NCBI GenBank assembly: GCA_026708185.1
Contig: JAPOVK010000034.1
Span: 173,094-237,093, forward strand
DNA length: 64,000 nt
From: Gammaproteobacteria bacterium
GTDB lineage: Bacteria; Pseudomonadota; Gammaproteobacteria; Pseudomonadales; Azotimanducaceae
Reading direction: 5' to 3'
Shown: in pieces, positions 8,902-17,064 of the stretch
Position numbering within the stretch: the stretch's first letter is position 1
How the letters are laid out: the number at the start of each line of letters is the position of its first letter
Made by a program: the position numbers and the translations under genes
The notes under the pieces: generated by a model
What the model saw: only the letters and a program-made list of their open reading frames with translations
Databases searched by the model: none
Told to the model about the DNA's origin: nothing

Positions 8902-9465
8902 ATGTGCCAAGCAGGAGTGCGAACGCGAACGGCAAGCCGGTCGCGGACGTCTGCTTACCGCGCAGCGCTCATCGCGATACTCGCGGCCGTTGCGGCATGG
9001 GCGAGTGCCGCAGCCGCCAAGGGCGAACGCTGGGACCGGACATTGGCCGAGATTCGCGAGGCCTTCCCCGACGCCCCGCACCTGACAACCCAGCAACTTG
9101 CCGAAAAGCGCAGCCGCGGCGAGCCCGTCCTGCTCCTCGATGCGCGCGAAGCCGAAGAGTTCCAGGTGAGCCACATCGACGGGGCCGTGCGTGCTGCGAC
9201 TGTCCGCGCTGCGCTCAACGCCATCCAGGCCGACAGCCGGGAACCAACCGTGGTCGTGTACTGCTCGGTGGGCTACCGCTCGTCGCGGCTCGTCTCATGG
9301 CTCAAGGCACGCGGCGTCAAGAAGGTATTCAACCTCGAAGGCTCGCTGTTCCAGTGGGCCAACGAAGGACGACCGCTCGCACGGGGCGAACAGCCGGCCA
9401 CGCGCGTTCATCCCTACGATGACGATTGGGGGGAGTTGCTGAACGAGGCGCTACGGGCCGAGTAG
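8902..9465 (+). CDS. exported rhodanese-like sulfurtransferase domain protein
   Basis: A 187-aa single-domain rhodanese. The ATG at 8902 gives a basic N terminus followed by a hydrophobic stretch (AALIAILAAVAAWASAAAA), that is, a signal peptide placing it in the periplasm. The domain shows LLLDAREAEEFQVSHIDGA and the active-site loop VVYCSVGYRSS with the catalytic Cys. The loop length fits the sulfurtransferase type. Exact substrate unknown. A GTG at 8917 is an alternative start. Nothing in the context links it to the riboswitch-controlled receptor downstream. Confidence 0.88.
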   Translation: MCQAGVRTRTASRSRTSAYRAALIAILAAVAAWASAAAAKGERWDRTLAEIREAFPDAPHLTTQQLAEKRSRGEPVLLLDAREAEEFQVSHIDGAVRAATVRAALNAIQADSREPTVVVYCSVGYRSSRLVSWLKARGVKKVFNLEGSLFQWANEGRPLARGEQPATRVHPYDDDWGELLNEALRAE

Positions 9466-9553
9466 CGAGGCGGCGCACCGCCCGCGCACCTTGACGGGGC
9501 GCAGCCCCGCCAGCGACCTTGATGCCTGTGCGTTCGTCGCGCACAATCGCCTC

Positions 9554-9645
9554 ATCACCGGGGGTGGCCGATTCGGCCTGAGACGCTCCTTGCGGGCGGA
9601 CCCTTCGAACCTGATCCGAGTCATGTCGGCGGAGGGATGCGTGAT
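9554..9645 (+). promoter_or_regulatory. TPP (THI-box) riboswitch
   Basis: The sequence contains the conserved aptamer segments in order: GGGGGTGGCC, GGCCTGAGA, ACCCTTCGAACCTGATC and GTCGGCGGAGGGA. The closing P1 stem is perfect: ATCAC (9554-9558) pairs with GTGAT (9641-9645). This aptamer binds thiamin pyrophosphate and normally shuts off thiamin synthesis or uptake genes. It lies 38 bp before the TonB-dependent receptor start. Confidence 0.95.
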
Positions 9646-9657
9646 CCTTTCAGGCGC

Positions 9658-9681
9658 CTCCTCCCGCAGACCAAGGAGGAG
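9658..9681 (+). promoter_or_regulatory. Shine-Dalgarno sequestering hairpin of the riboswitch expression platform
   Basis: CTCCTCC (9658-9664) is perfectly complementary to GGAGGAG (9675-9681), separated by a 10-nt loop. The right arm is the ribosome binding site of the ATG at 9684. Its formation after TPP binding would block translation. There is no U-tract, so control is probably translational rather than by termination. Confidence 0.75.
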
Positions 9682-9683
9682 AG

Positions 9684-11768
9684 ATGCCAACCAACCTATT
9701 GACGCCGTCGTCCATTTGGGGCCTTGCCTTAGCGGTCGTGCCGTTGCACGCGGCCGATTCCGAAGAACCTAGCGAAGCCGACCCGACGGCCATCGAGGAG
9801 ATCGTCGTCACCGCGACGCTGCGCGAGGACACCCTGGGCGCGACGGCGTCGAGCGTCGGCGTGGTCACCGCAGACGACATCTCGGCCCGCGGCGCCGCCC
9901 ACCTCGAGGAGATCCTGTCCGCGGTGCCGAACGTGAACTACGCCAGCGGGGCGTCCCGGGCGCGCTACTACCAGATCCGCGGTATCGGCGAGCGCGGCCA
10001 GTTCGACGAACCCCTGAACTCGTCCGTGGGCCTCGTGGTCGATGGTGTCGACCTGTCCGGGATCGGTACCGTGGCGACGCTCACGGACGTCGAACAGGTC
10101 GAGATCCTGCGCGGACCCCGGGGCACTCTCTACGGTGCCAACGCCCTGGCCGGGCTGATCAACGTGGTGACGCGCGCGCCGACGGCGGAGCCGGAAGGGC
10201 GGCTTGAACTGTCGGCCGCGAACTACGGTGGGATGGGCGTCACAGGCGTCGTCTCGGGGCCCGTCGGCGAGTCGGCTCGGGGCCGACTGGTCGCCCGCGG
10301 CGGACGCGACAACGGCTTCGTCGAGAACGCCCACCTCGGGGTCGACGACACCGATGGTCACCGGGAGACGGCCGTCCGCGGACGTCTCTCGTTCGATACG
10401 GCCGACGACGCGAGCATCGACCTGGCCGCCGGATTCCTGGACGCAGACAACGGCTACGACGCCTTCTCGCTGGACAACGTACGTACCACGCTGTCCGACC
10501 AGCCCGGCCACGACCGGCAGACGACAAGCTACGGTTCCATCACGGCGCGCTGGCAACGCGGCGGCGTCGACGGCATGGCGCAGGCCGGATTGGCCGCCTC
10601 CGACATCGCCTACGGCTACGACGAGGACTGGGTCTACGAGGGCTTCCACCCGTGGGGATACACGTCCACCGACGAGTACCTGCGCGACCGGACGACCGCG
10701 ACCGCGGAGTTCCGGCTTGCGTCAACGGATGCGAGCCGCGTCGGCGACGCGACGGATTGGGTGGTCGGTGCCTATACGCTGCGCCAGGAAGTCGAGCTCA
10801 GACGCATCTACACCTTCGCGGACGCCGATTTCACAAGCGCCTTCGACATTTCACGCATCGCCGTCTACGCACAGTCGGACACGCCCATCAGCGACCGTAC
10901 GACGCTGACCATAGGCGGCCGCCTCGAACGCCACACGGCATCCTACGACGACAGTGCCGGTGTCGGCTTCGACCCCGACGACGGCCTCGTCGGTGGCCGC
11001 GTTGCCGTCACCCGGGAGTTCGGTGGTGGTGCCTCGGCCTACTTAAGCGTGTCGCGCGGCTACAAGGCCGGCGGCTTCAACGCCAGCGGCACCCTCGATG
11101 AGGACCTGCGCGAGTTCGGGCCGGAGACGCTGTGGAACGCCGAAGCCGGCATCACCGCCGTAGGCCCCGGCTACAGCTTGCGGGCGGCCCTGTTCCACAT
11201 GCAGCGGGAGGACGTGCAGATCTCGAGTTCGGTGGTACGTGTGCGCGGCGACGGCAGCGCGGAATTCATCCAGTACACCGGCAACGCCGCCGAGGGTTTC
11301 AACCAGGGGCTTGAACTCGACGTCGAGTGGAATGCCGGCGACCGGGCCCGCGCCTTCGTGCGCTTGGGTCTGCTGCGCACGGCGTATATCGACTTCGTGA
11401 GCGCCCGCGGCGAGGATCTCGACGGCCGCGACCAAGCCCAGGCGCCCCGCTACCAGGTACTGGCGGGCGCCGACGTTGACCTCCTCCCCGGCCTCGCACT
11501 GCGGATCGAGGCGGGCGCACGCGACGACTACCTGTTCTCCGACAGCCACGCGGTGAAATCGGTGGCCTACCAGGTGCTCAACGCGTCGCTCCACTATGCG
11601 AGCGGCCCCTGGTCTGCTCGGGCATGGGGCCGCAACCTGCTCGACGAGGACTACTACGTGCGCGGCTTCTCGTTCGGCAACGATCCCCGCGACGGCTACG
11701 TCGAACACGGCTACTTCCAGCACGGCGAACCACTCCGTGTCGGCGTCTCGGTGTCGCGGTCCTGGTAG
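9684..11768 (+). CDS. TonB-dependent outer-membrane receptor, TPP-riboswitch controlled (predicted thiamin receptor)
   Basis: A 694-aa TonB-dependent receptor. It has an N-terminal signal sequence (PSSIWGLALAVVPLHA), a TonB-box-like EEIVVTA near residue 35, a plug domain with VEQVEILRGPRGTLYGANALAGLINVVTRAP, and a long beta-barrel region ending in an aromatic terminal residue (SVSRSW), as outer-membrane barrels do. The TPP riboswitch directly upstream is the strongest functional clue. Receptors of this kind have been predicted to import thiamin or its phosphates across the outer membrane using TonB energy. No inner-membrane thiamin transporter is encoded nearby. ATG start with a perfect AAGGAGGAG site that the upstream hairpin can mask. 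Confidence 0.92.
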   Translation: MPTNLLTPSSIWGLALAVVPLHAADSEEPSEADPTAIEEIVVTATLREDTLGATASSVGVVTADDISARGAAHLEEILSAVPNVNYASGASRARYYQIRGIGERGQFDEPLNSSVGLVVDGVDLSGIGTVATLTDVEQVEILRGPRGTLYGANALAGLINVVTRAPTAEPEGRLELSAANYGGMGVTGVVSGPVGESARGRLVARGGRDNGFVENAHLGVDDTDGHRETAVRGRLSFDTADDASIDLAAGFLDADNGYDAFSLDNVRTTLSDQPGHDRQTTSYGSITARWQRGGVDGMAQAGLAASDIAYGYDEDWVYEGFHPWGYTSTDEYLRDRTTATAEFRLASTDASRVGDATDWVVGAYTLRQEVELRRIYTFADADFTSAFDISRIAVYAQSDTPISDRTTLTIGGRLERHTASYDDSAGVGFDPDDGLVGGRVAVTREFGGGASAYLSVSRGYKAGGFNASGTLDEDLREFGPETLWNAEAGITAVGPGYSLRAALFHMQREDVQISSSVVRVRGDGSAEFIQYTGNAAEGFNQGLELDVEWNAGDRARAFVRLGLLRTAYIDFVSARGEDLDGRDQAQAPRYQVLAGADVDLLPGLALRIEAGARDDYLFSDSHAVKSVAYQVLNASLHYASGPWSARAWGRNLLDEDYYVRGFSFGNDPRDGYVEHGYFQHGEPLRVGVSVSRSW

Positions 11769-11864
11769 CCCCAACGCCGACAGCGTCGTTCTACGACGAG
11801 TGGAGACAGTTGCCGACGCGCCGTTGCGGGCGTAATGACGAGTCCGGCGCCGGTACCACCTCAA

Positions 11865-12773
11865 CTACGCGCCGAGCGCGTCGAGCACCTGCGCCATGCC
11901 CTTCTCGGCATCGATGCCGTAGCCCACGAGCGCGTTGGGCGCGTTGGGACGACGCGTAATCCGCTGATCCACCACCGTCATACCCCGCGTCAACGTCCCA
12001 TCCACCTCGACCGAGACCGCCCGCGCCTCGGTCTCGATCAAATCCGGATGGGTCACCGCGAGCACGGCACACGGATCATGCAGGGCTGCGGTGCGCCTAC
12101 CCGTCAGCGACTCCATCCGGCCGTGGATGTCGTCGCAGATCTGCGCTGCGAACCGGGCGGTGGGCACGTCCGCGGCGCGCAACCGTTCCGCGATGCCGTC
12201 GTCGGTGAGGAACTGGTGGGTCAGGTTGAGGCCGCACATGACCACCTCGACGCCGGACTCGAAGACGCGGGCGGCGGCCTCGGGATCGGCGTAGATGTTG
12301 AACTCCGCCACGGGCGTTGCGTTGCCGACGCCCGCACTGCCGCCCATGATGGCGATGCCGGCGATGCGCTCTGTCCAGGTCGGATCGCGCTCGATGGCGT
12401 GCGCCAAGTTGGTCAGTGGGCCGATGGCGACGATCCAGATGTCCTCGGCCGCGGCATCGAGCAAGTAGCCGACGGCATCGTCGCTCGCAACGTGCCGCGA
12501 ATGCGGGATGCGGTCCACCGTGCCGAGGCCGGACTCCCCGTGGACCATCGCGGCGTGCACGGGTTCGCCGACGAGTGGGCCGGCGGCGCCGGCATGAACC
12601 GGGGTGTCGACCTCGAGGAGGGCGGTCAGCATCAGTGCGTTTTCGGTGGTCGCGGACAGCGGTGCGTTGCCGCTCACCGTCGTGATGCCGACCACGTCCG
12701 CAACGCGGTGCGCGAGGATCAGCGCGATCGCGTCGTCGTGGCCGGGGTCGCAGTCAATGATCATGCGTTTCAT
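11865..12773 (-). CDS. inosine/uridine-preferring nucleoside hydrolase
   Basis: A 302-aa nucleoside hydrolase of the IUNH family, which cleaves ribonucleosides (or pyrimidine ribosides) to base and ribose. The N-terminal calcium-binding signature IIDCDPGHDDAIA is complete. GPLTNLAHAI, IMGGSAGVGNATPVAEFNIYADPEAA (metal and ribose contacts) and a later LHDPCAVL with the fourth Asp are also present. Cytoplasmic. It converges with the riboswitch-controlled receptor, the two being 96 bp apart, and is divergent from the PhyH-HEAT gene. Because TPP-linked salvage sometimes includes such enzymes, a role in thiamin-related nucleoside salvage is possible but unproven. Confidence 0.93.
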   Translation of the reverse strand: MKRMIIDCDPGHDDAIALILAHRVADVVGITTVSGNAPLSATTENALMLTALLEVDTPVHAGAAGPLVGEPVHAAMVHGESGLGTVDRIPHSRHVASDDAVGYLLDAAAEDIWIVAIGPLTNLAHAIERDPTWTERIAGIAIMGGSAGVGNATPVAEFNIYADPEAAARVFESGVEVVMCGLNLTHQFLTDDGIAERLRAADVPTARFAAQICDDIHGRMESLTGRRTAALHDPCAVLAVTHPDLIETEARAVSVEVDGTLTRGMTVVDQRITRRPNAPNALVGYGIDAEKGMAQVLDALGA

Positions 12774-12781
12774 GGCGTGAC

Positions 12782-12793
12782 TATACTAGGCCG
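12782..12793 (+). promoter_or_regulatory. -10-like element placed for a leaderless transcript
   Basis: TATACT (12782-12787) lies six bases before the ATG at 12794, so a transcript started at the usual distance would begin at the start codon itself. No Shine-Dalgarno sequence precedes the ATG. No good -35 hexamer is visible at 16-18 bp. Confidence 0.4.
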
Positions 12794-14251
12794 ATGCGCA
12801 CCTACCCGACCGAAGCGCGCCGGCACAACGTCGGCCGGCCAAACGTTCCCTTGAGCGACAGCCAGTTGCAGGCGTTCGTCGCCAACGGCTTCCTGACCCT
12901 CAAGTCCTCGCTGCCCGAGACCTACCATCGACTGATCTTCGAGCGCTTCGACGAGGTGGCGACCGGCATCGGCCACTTCGGCAACAACCTGCTGCCGCTC
13001 ATCCCCGAACTCGTCGAGTTCTTCGACGACCCGGTCGTCAAGGGTGCGCTGACCAGCGTTCTCGGCCGCGACTACTCCATGCATCCGCACCGCGCGCTGC
13101 ACAAGAACCCGCCCGGCAGCGACGAACAGCAGTTCCACAAGGACAGCTACTGGGGCTACACCCGGCGCGTGCGGAACCACCGCCCTTGGTGGGTGATGAT
13201 CATGTACTTCCCGCAGGACACCGAGTTGGAGAAGGGCCCAACCGCGGTCATGGCGGGCAGCCAGCATCTGAATCAACGGCCGGAGGGGTATTGCAACGAG
13301 GTGCCGATCGCGGGCGATGCCGGTTCGTTCGTGCTGATCCACTACGACATCTGGCACCGCAAGATGAAGAACCTGACCGACCTCAACCGGTACATGTTCA
13401 AGTTCGAGTTCGCGCGCCTGGCGCCACCTGACGCCCGCTCAGTGACCAGGGCGTGGGAAAGGCCCGCAAGCGTGCCGACGCCGGACCTCTCTCCCGCCTG
13501 GCAGGCGACTTGGGACTGGTTGACCGGCCAGCAACCGGAGCAGGCGCGCCACCAGGCCCACGTCGAGGAACTCGGAGCCGACGACGAGGCGATCGGCATC
13601 AACGCGGGCTACGCGCTCGGCTGCGACCCCGCCAACACCGCGCCCCTGCTCGAAGCTCTCGACAGCAATTCGTCCGCGCACGAAAACGAACGCCGGTACT
13701 CGGACAACGGGCAGATCTGGCGCGAGGACGCCGTGGTCCGCAACGCCGCCCACGGGCTTGTGCGGACCGGGGATTGCGCCGTGCCCGGACTGCTCGACGT
13801 GCTCCGCGCGGGCACGGCGCGCGGGCGCAAGCACGCGGCGTTCGCGCTCGGCGAGATGGGCACGACGACCGCGCACCCGGCGCTCTGCGACGCGCTCGGC
13901 GATGAGGACGTGCACGTGCGCATCGCCGCTGCCGAAGCCCTGGGGCTGGCGACGCCTTGCACGGATAGCCGCGATGCGCTGGTCGCGGCGATGCACGACG
14001 ACCCGGCTTCCGAAGTTCGTTTCGACGCCGCGCTGTCGCTGGTGCGCGCCGCCGTGCAAGGCGATTCCGCGCTGATGGCCGAGGCGGTCGATCCACTCGC
14101 GAACGCCCTCTACGACACCAACCGTTATGTCAGCGGCTACGCGGCCGAGGCCCTCGAGCGCATCGGCACACCGGACGCGTTCGACGCGCTGGTACCGTTC
14201 CTGCGCACTGCGCGGTGGTGCCCGCACACCGACAACCGCCGACCGTTCTGA
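12794..14251 (+). CDS. PhyH-type dioxygenase fused to HEAT repeats
   Basis: A 485-aa two-part protein. Residues about 15-215 form a phytanoyl-CoA dioxygenase-like Fe(II)/2-oxoglutarate domain. The iron-binding H-x-D is His115/Asp117 in FHKDSYWG, and the distal His188 is in DIWHRKMKN with Arg residues after it. Residues about 280-480 contain consecutive HEAT-like helical repeats (for example AAHGLVRTGDCAVPGLLDVL, KHAAFALGEMG, IAAAEALGLAT, GYAAEALERIG). HEAT repeats usually bind proteins, so the dioxygenase may act on a tethered substrate. That is inference. Start at the only ATG at the beginning of the frame. Confidence 0.85.
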   Translation: MRTYPTEARRHNVGRPNVPLSDSQLQAFVANGFLTLKSSLPETYHRLIFERFDEVATGIGHFGNNLLPLIPELVEFFDDPVVKGALTSVLGRDYSMHPHRALHKNPPGSDEQQFHKDSYWGYTRRVRNHRPWWVMIMYFPQDTELEKGPTAVMAGSQHLNQRPEGYCNEVPIAGDAGSFVLIHYDIWHRKMKNLTDLNRYMFKFEFARLAPPDARSVTRAWERPASVPTPDLSPAWQATWDWLTGQQPEQARHQAHVEELGADDEAIGINAGYALGCDPANTAPLLEALDSNSSAHENERRYSDNGQIWREDAVVRNAAHGLVRTGDCAVPGLLDVLRAGTARGRKHAAFALGEMGTTTAHPALCDALGDEDVHVRIAAAEALGLATPCTDSRDALVAAMHDDPASEVRFDAALSLVRAAVQGDSALMAEAVDPLANALYDTNRYVSGYAAEALERIGTPDAFDALVPFLRTARWCPHTDNRRPF

Positions 14252-14272
14252 CGACCAAGCAGGGGCTCCGCC

Positions 14273-15247
14273 ATGATGAAGGCCGGATTCCTACCCTTTG
14301 TCGCGCTGGCCCTGGTGGTCGCTGCGCCGGTGGGCGTTAACGCGGGCGAGACGCGCCTTGAGTTCGAGAAAGGCGCGTTCCAGAAGATGGGCATCACCCC
14401 GGTGGGCCGCAAGACGCGGGGGTTGACGTTCGAACACACCGCACGCCGGGACACCGCCGGTACCCCGGACCTGCTCAGCGTCGAAACGATGACCGTCGTC
14501 GGCGGCGTCATCTTCGTCGAGGTGGCCCGCCCGGCCGCGCCGGAGTACGCCTGCCCGACCCTCGACATCGACCTCGCCGCGCCAACGGGCCAACGCCTGC
14601 GCGTCGCCTTCGACACCGCATCGGTGGCTGCGAACCTCCACGACTGGGAACTCGTCCCGCTCGCGGCCTTCGTCAAGAGCGGTTCCGATGCCCTGTTCAC
14701 GTACATGGGCGTGCATGGCGAGTACCACGAGGCGTTCGCCGGCAACCTCGTCGGCTTCAACCTCTTCCTACTCGACACTTTCCGGTCGCTGAACAAGCCA
14801 AGCGAAGCGCACCGGATGGTCAAGACCGTGGTGCCCGGTTATACGCACGGCGTAGCGGAGCCGAGCGGCCAAGCGACACGGAAACTCACGCGGTGGATGC
14901 GGCGGAGCCACCTGATGTTCACCGACTTCGAGGTCGACTTCGCGTTCCGGCCGAACGCCGGTCACTTGGCCATCGACGGCGAGCCTTACTGGATGGCGGT
15001 CAGCGGCATGGGGGCGTCGGCGCGCATCGACCGGCGCTTCGAGGATTCCGAGACGACCTTGGCGGCCAACCCGGCCGTGTTCGGCAGCGGCTTTCGCCTC
15101 GCCAAGCACGCCGCGTTCTTCCGCTACCTGAAAACGGACTGTCCAAGCGAGTGGCGCGTCCTCAACGAGCGCCTGCACGCCAGCCGAGGCGCGTTGGACC
15201 TCTACACGATTCCACTGCGCCGCATGCCCTATGCGGTGCGGTCGTAA
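14273..15247 (+). CDS. exported protein of unknown function
   Basis: A 324-aa protein I do not recognise. The first 24 residues (KAGFLPFVALALVVAAPVGVNA) form a clear signal peptide, probably cleaved after VNA, so it should be periplasmic or secreted. The mature part has no Cys pair or motif I can assign. It contains charged segments such as RKLTRWMRRSHLMFTDFEVDF and ends LDLYTIPLRRMPYAVRS. It lies 21 bp after the PhyH-HEAT gene and 10 bp before the second PhyH gene, so it belongs to the same transcription unit and may serve the same pathway. Confidence 0.7.
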   Translation: MMKAGFLPFVALALVVAAPVGVNAGETRLEFEKGAFQKMGITPVGRKTRGLTFEHTARRDTAGTPDLLSVETMTVVGGVIFVEVARPAAPEYACPTLDIDLAAPTGQRLRVAFDTASVAANLHDWELVPLAAFVKSGSDALFTYMGVHGEYHEAFAGNLVGFNLFLLDTFRSLNKPSEAHRMVKTVVPGYTHGVAEPSGQATRKLTRWMRRSHLMFTDFEVDFAFRPNAGHLAIDGEPYWMAVSGMGASARIDRRFEDSETTLAANPAVFGSGFRLAKHAAFFRYLKTDCPSEWRVLNERLHASRGALDLYTIPLRRMPYAVRS

Positions 15248-15257
15248 CGGGAAACCC

Positions 15258-16121
15258 ATGGAAATCAACGACCTCGCCATCGACCACGCGGCCCTCGACG
15301 AACACCAGCGCCGGTTCGACGAACTCGGCTACACGATCATCAAGGGCGCCTTGGCGCCGGACAAGGTCGAGAAACTCCTCACGGTCATCGACGAGATGCG
15401 CGCCGCGTTCCACGACCACGCGCACCGCAACGCCAGCGAACGCGGGCTGAACATCCGCCCGGTAATCGACAAACATCCCGCGTTTCGGGCGCTCCTGATG
15501 TGGCCCGCCACCTTTCCGGTCGTGGTCAAGCTGCTCGGCCACTACAACATCCAACTCATGCAGTCGCACCTGTTCGAGGCGAACCCGGGGCATGCGCAAA
15601 GGGTGACGGGCTGGCACAACGACGGCGGCGTCCCCGCCATCGAGGTCAACGGCATCCGCGCATTCGGCAGCCTCAAGGTCGGCTACTTCCTGCGCGCGAT
15701 CGACCAGGAAAACATGGGCGGCCTGATGGTCGTCCCCGGCAGCCACCGGATCCAGGGCGCACCACCGTTCCGGGATGGCGAACCGGATCCGGTCGGCGCG
15801 GTTCAAGTTCGCTTCGAGGCTGGCGACGCCATCGTGTTCCAGCAGGGGCTGTGGCACGCGGCGGCACCGAACCTGTCGAACCAAAGACGCACCGCGTTGT
15901 ACTACGGCTACGGCTACCGGGTATTCCGCCCCGTGGACTACCAGACGATGCCCGCCAAGCTACTGGACGCTTGCTCGCCGATCGAGCGCCAACTGCTCGG
16001 CGAAACCGTGAACCACCAGGGCTACTATCTGCCAACGGTCGAGGACACGCCGCTCAAGCCATGGTTCGACGAGCATTTCGAACCGGTCAACGGTGGCAAC
16101 CTCGGCCTGATTCGGCATTGA
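15258..16121 (+). CDS. phytanoyl-CoA dioxygenase (PhyH) family protein
   Basis: A 287-aa Fe(II)/2-oxoglutarate-dependent dioxygenase. The iron ligands are His120 and Asp122 in GWHNDGG and His200 in LWHAAAPNLS, followed by the 2-oxoglutarate-binding Arg region NQRRTALYYGYG. GGLMVVPGSHR is the family's typical strand before the distal His. Substrate unknown; PhyH homologues in bacteria hydroxylate small molecules, osmolytes or natural products. The ATG at 15258 is preferred to an upstream GTG at 15231 because that one lies inside the previous gene's end. A VOC gene follows 17 bp downstream. Confidence 0.9.
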   Translation: MEINDLAIDHAALDEHQRRFDELGYTIIKGALAPDKVEKLLTVIDEMRAAFHDHAHRNASERGLNIRPVIDKHPAFRALLMWPATFPVVVKLLGHYNIQLMQSHLFEANPGHAQRVTGWHNDGGVPAIEVNGIRAFGSLKVGYFLRAIDQENMGGLMVVPGSHRIQGAPPFRDGEPDPVGAVQVRFEAGDAIVFQQGLWHAAAPNLSNQRRTALYYGYGYRVFRPVDYQTMPAKLLDACSPIERQLLGETVNHQGYYLPTVEDTPLKPWFDEHFEPVNGGNLGLIRH

Positions 16122-16138
16122 ACGCATAGGGAGGCCCC

Positions 16139-16582
16139 TTGCCCGCGCCCGTACTTGACCAGATCAATCTCGTCGTCGCCGACATGGAGCGGTCCATCGA
16201 CTTCTACCGCGCCATCGGCCTGCTCATTCCCGAGGACGCCATATGGCGTACGGACACAGGCGCGCACCACGTCGTGATGAAGATGCCCGACGGCTTCGAA
16301 CTGGCCCTCGACAGCTACGCGCTGGCAGAGACCTACAACGCGGGCTGGCGCGCGTTCGACGGCACGGGCAACCGAACCGTCATGAGTTTCCGCTACGCCG
16401 ATGCCGCCGAGGTCGATGCGGTCCACGAGCGCGTCGTCGGGCTAGGGCACGAGAGTGCGCAACCGCCCTACTACACGTTCTGGGGTTCGCGCTACGCGAT
16501 CGTCGCCGATCCCGACGGCAACCACGTCGGGTTGATGAGCCCGCCGGACCGGGCGCATCGCGGCGCGCCGCCGAGTATCTAG
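16139..16582 (+). CDS. VOC (glyoxalase/bleomycin resistance/dioxygenase) superfamily protein
   Basis: A 147-aa single VOC domain. It opens with LDQINLVVADMERSIDFYRAIGL, the first beta-alpha-beta-beta-beta unit, and ends with GSRYAIVADPDGNHVGLMSP, the typical second-unit metal-ligand strand. Such proteins bind a divalent metal and act as glyoxalases, epimerases, extradiol dioxygenases or drug-binding proteins. This one is not assignable further. Start is a TTG with GGGAGG (16129-16134) at proper spacing. It closes the PhyH/exported/PhyH/VOC group, and its stop is 3 bp from the end of the convergent HIT gene. Confidence 0.85.
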   Translation: MPAPVLDQINLVVADMERSIDFYRAIGLLIPEDAIWRTDTGAHHVVMKMPDGFELALDSYALAETYNAGWRAFDGTGNRTVMSFRYADAAEVDAVHERVVGLGHESAQPPYYTFWGSRYAIVADPDGNHVGLMSPPDRAHRGAPPSI

Positions 16583-16585
16583 GGG

Positions 16586-17005
16586 CTACGCCAACGCGGC
16601 GCGGATCTTCGCCGCGTTCGCCGCGAGTTCGTCGGCATCCGCCATCGACCGAGCGTGCAGGGTCAGCCCCTCGCCCGGATACCGGGGAATGACGTGGAAG
16701 TGGATGTGAAAGACGCTTTGGCCGGCGTCGCGCCCGTTCAACTGCAGGATCATCAAACCGGCCGGCCCCATAGCCGCCTTCACGGCCACCGCGACGCGCT
16801 GCGTGGTCGCCATCAGGCGACCCAGGCTCTCGCTCGATAGATCGAACAGGTTCTCCGCCGGCTCCTTCGGAATCACCAGCGTGTGGCCGGGGCTCTGCGG
16901 CATCAGGTCCATGAAGGCGAGACAGTGCTCCTCGTCGAGGACCACGTGGGCGTTCGCTTCGCCGCGCAGGATCTTGGCGAAGATGTTGTCAGGGTCGTAG
17001 GCCAT
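16586..17005 (-). CDS. HIT-family nucleotide hydrolase/transferase
   Basis: A 139-aa Hint-like protein with the histidine triad FHIHFHVIPR near residue 100, where the middle His is the catalytic nucleophile for phosphoramidate or dinucleotide hydrolysis. The N-terminal NIFAKILRGE and HTLVIPKEPAENLFDL are also typical. Bacterial Hint proteins hydrolyse nucleoside phosphoramidates and adenylated intermediates. It is divergent from the alpha/beta-hydrolase gene. Upstream, TAGCAT (17012-17017) sits six bases before the ATG, another possible leaderless arrangement. Confidence 0.93.
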   Translation of the reverse strand: MAYDPDNIFAKILRGEANAHVVLDEEHCLAFMDLMPQSPGHTLVIPKEPAENLFDLSSESLGRLMATTQRVAVAVKAAMGPAGLMILQLNGRDAGQSVFHIHFHVIPRYPGEGLTLHARSMADADELAANAAKIRAALA

Positions 17006-17064
17006 GGGGGCATGCTACCAACGCGAGGCGCATACAATCCACGCTCCACGCACCCGGAGCAGGC

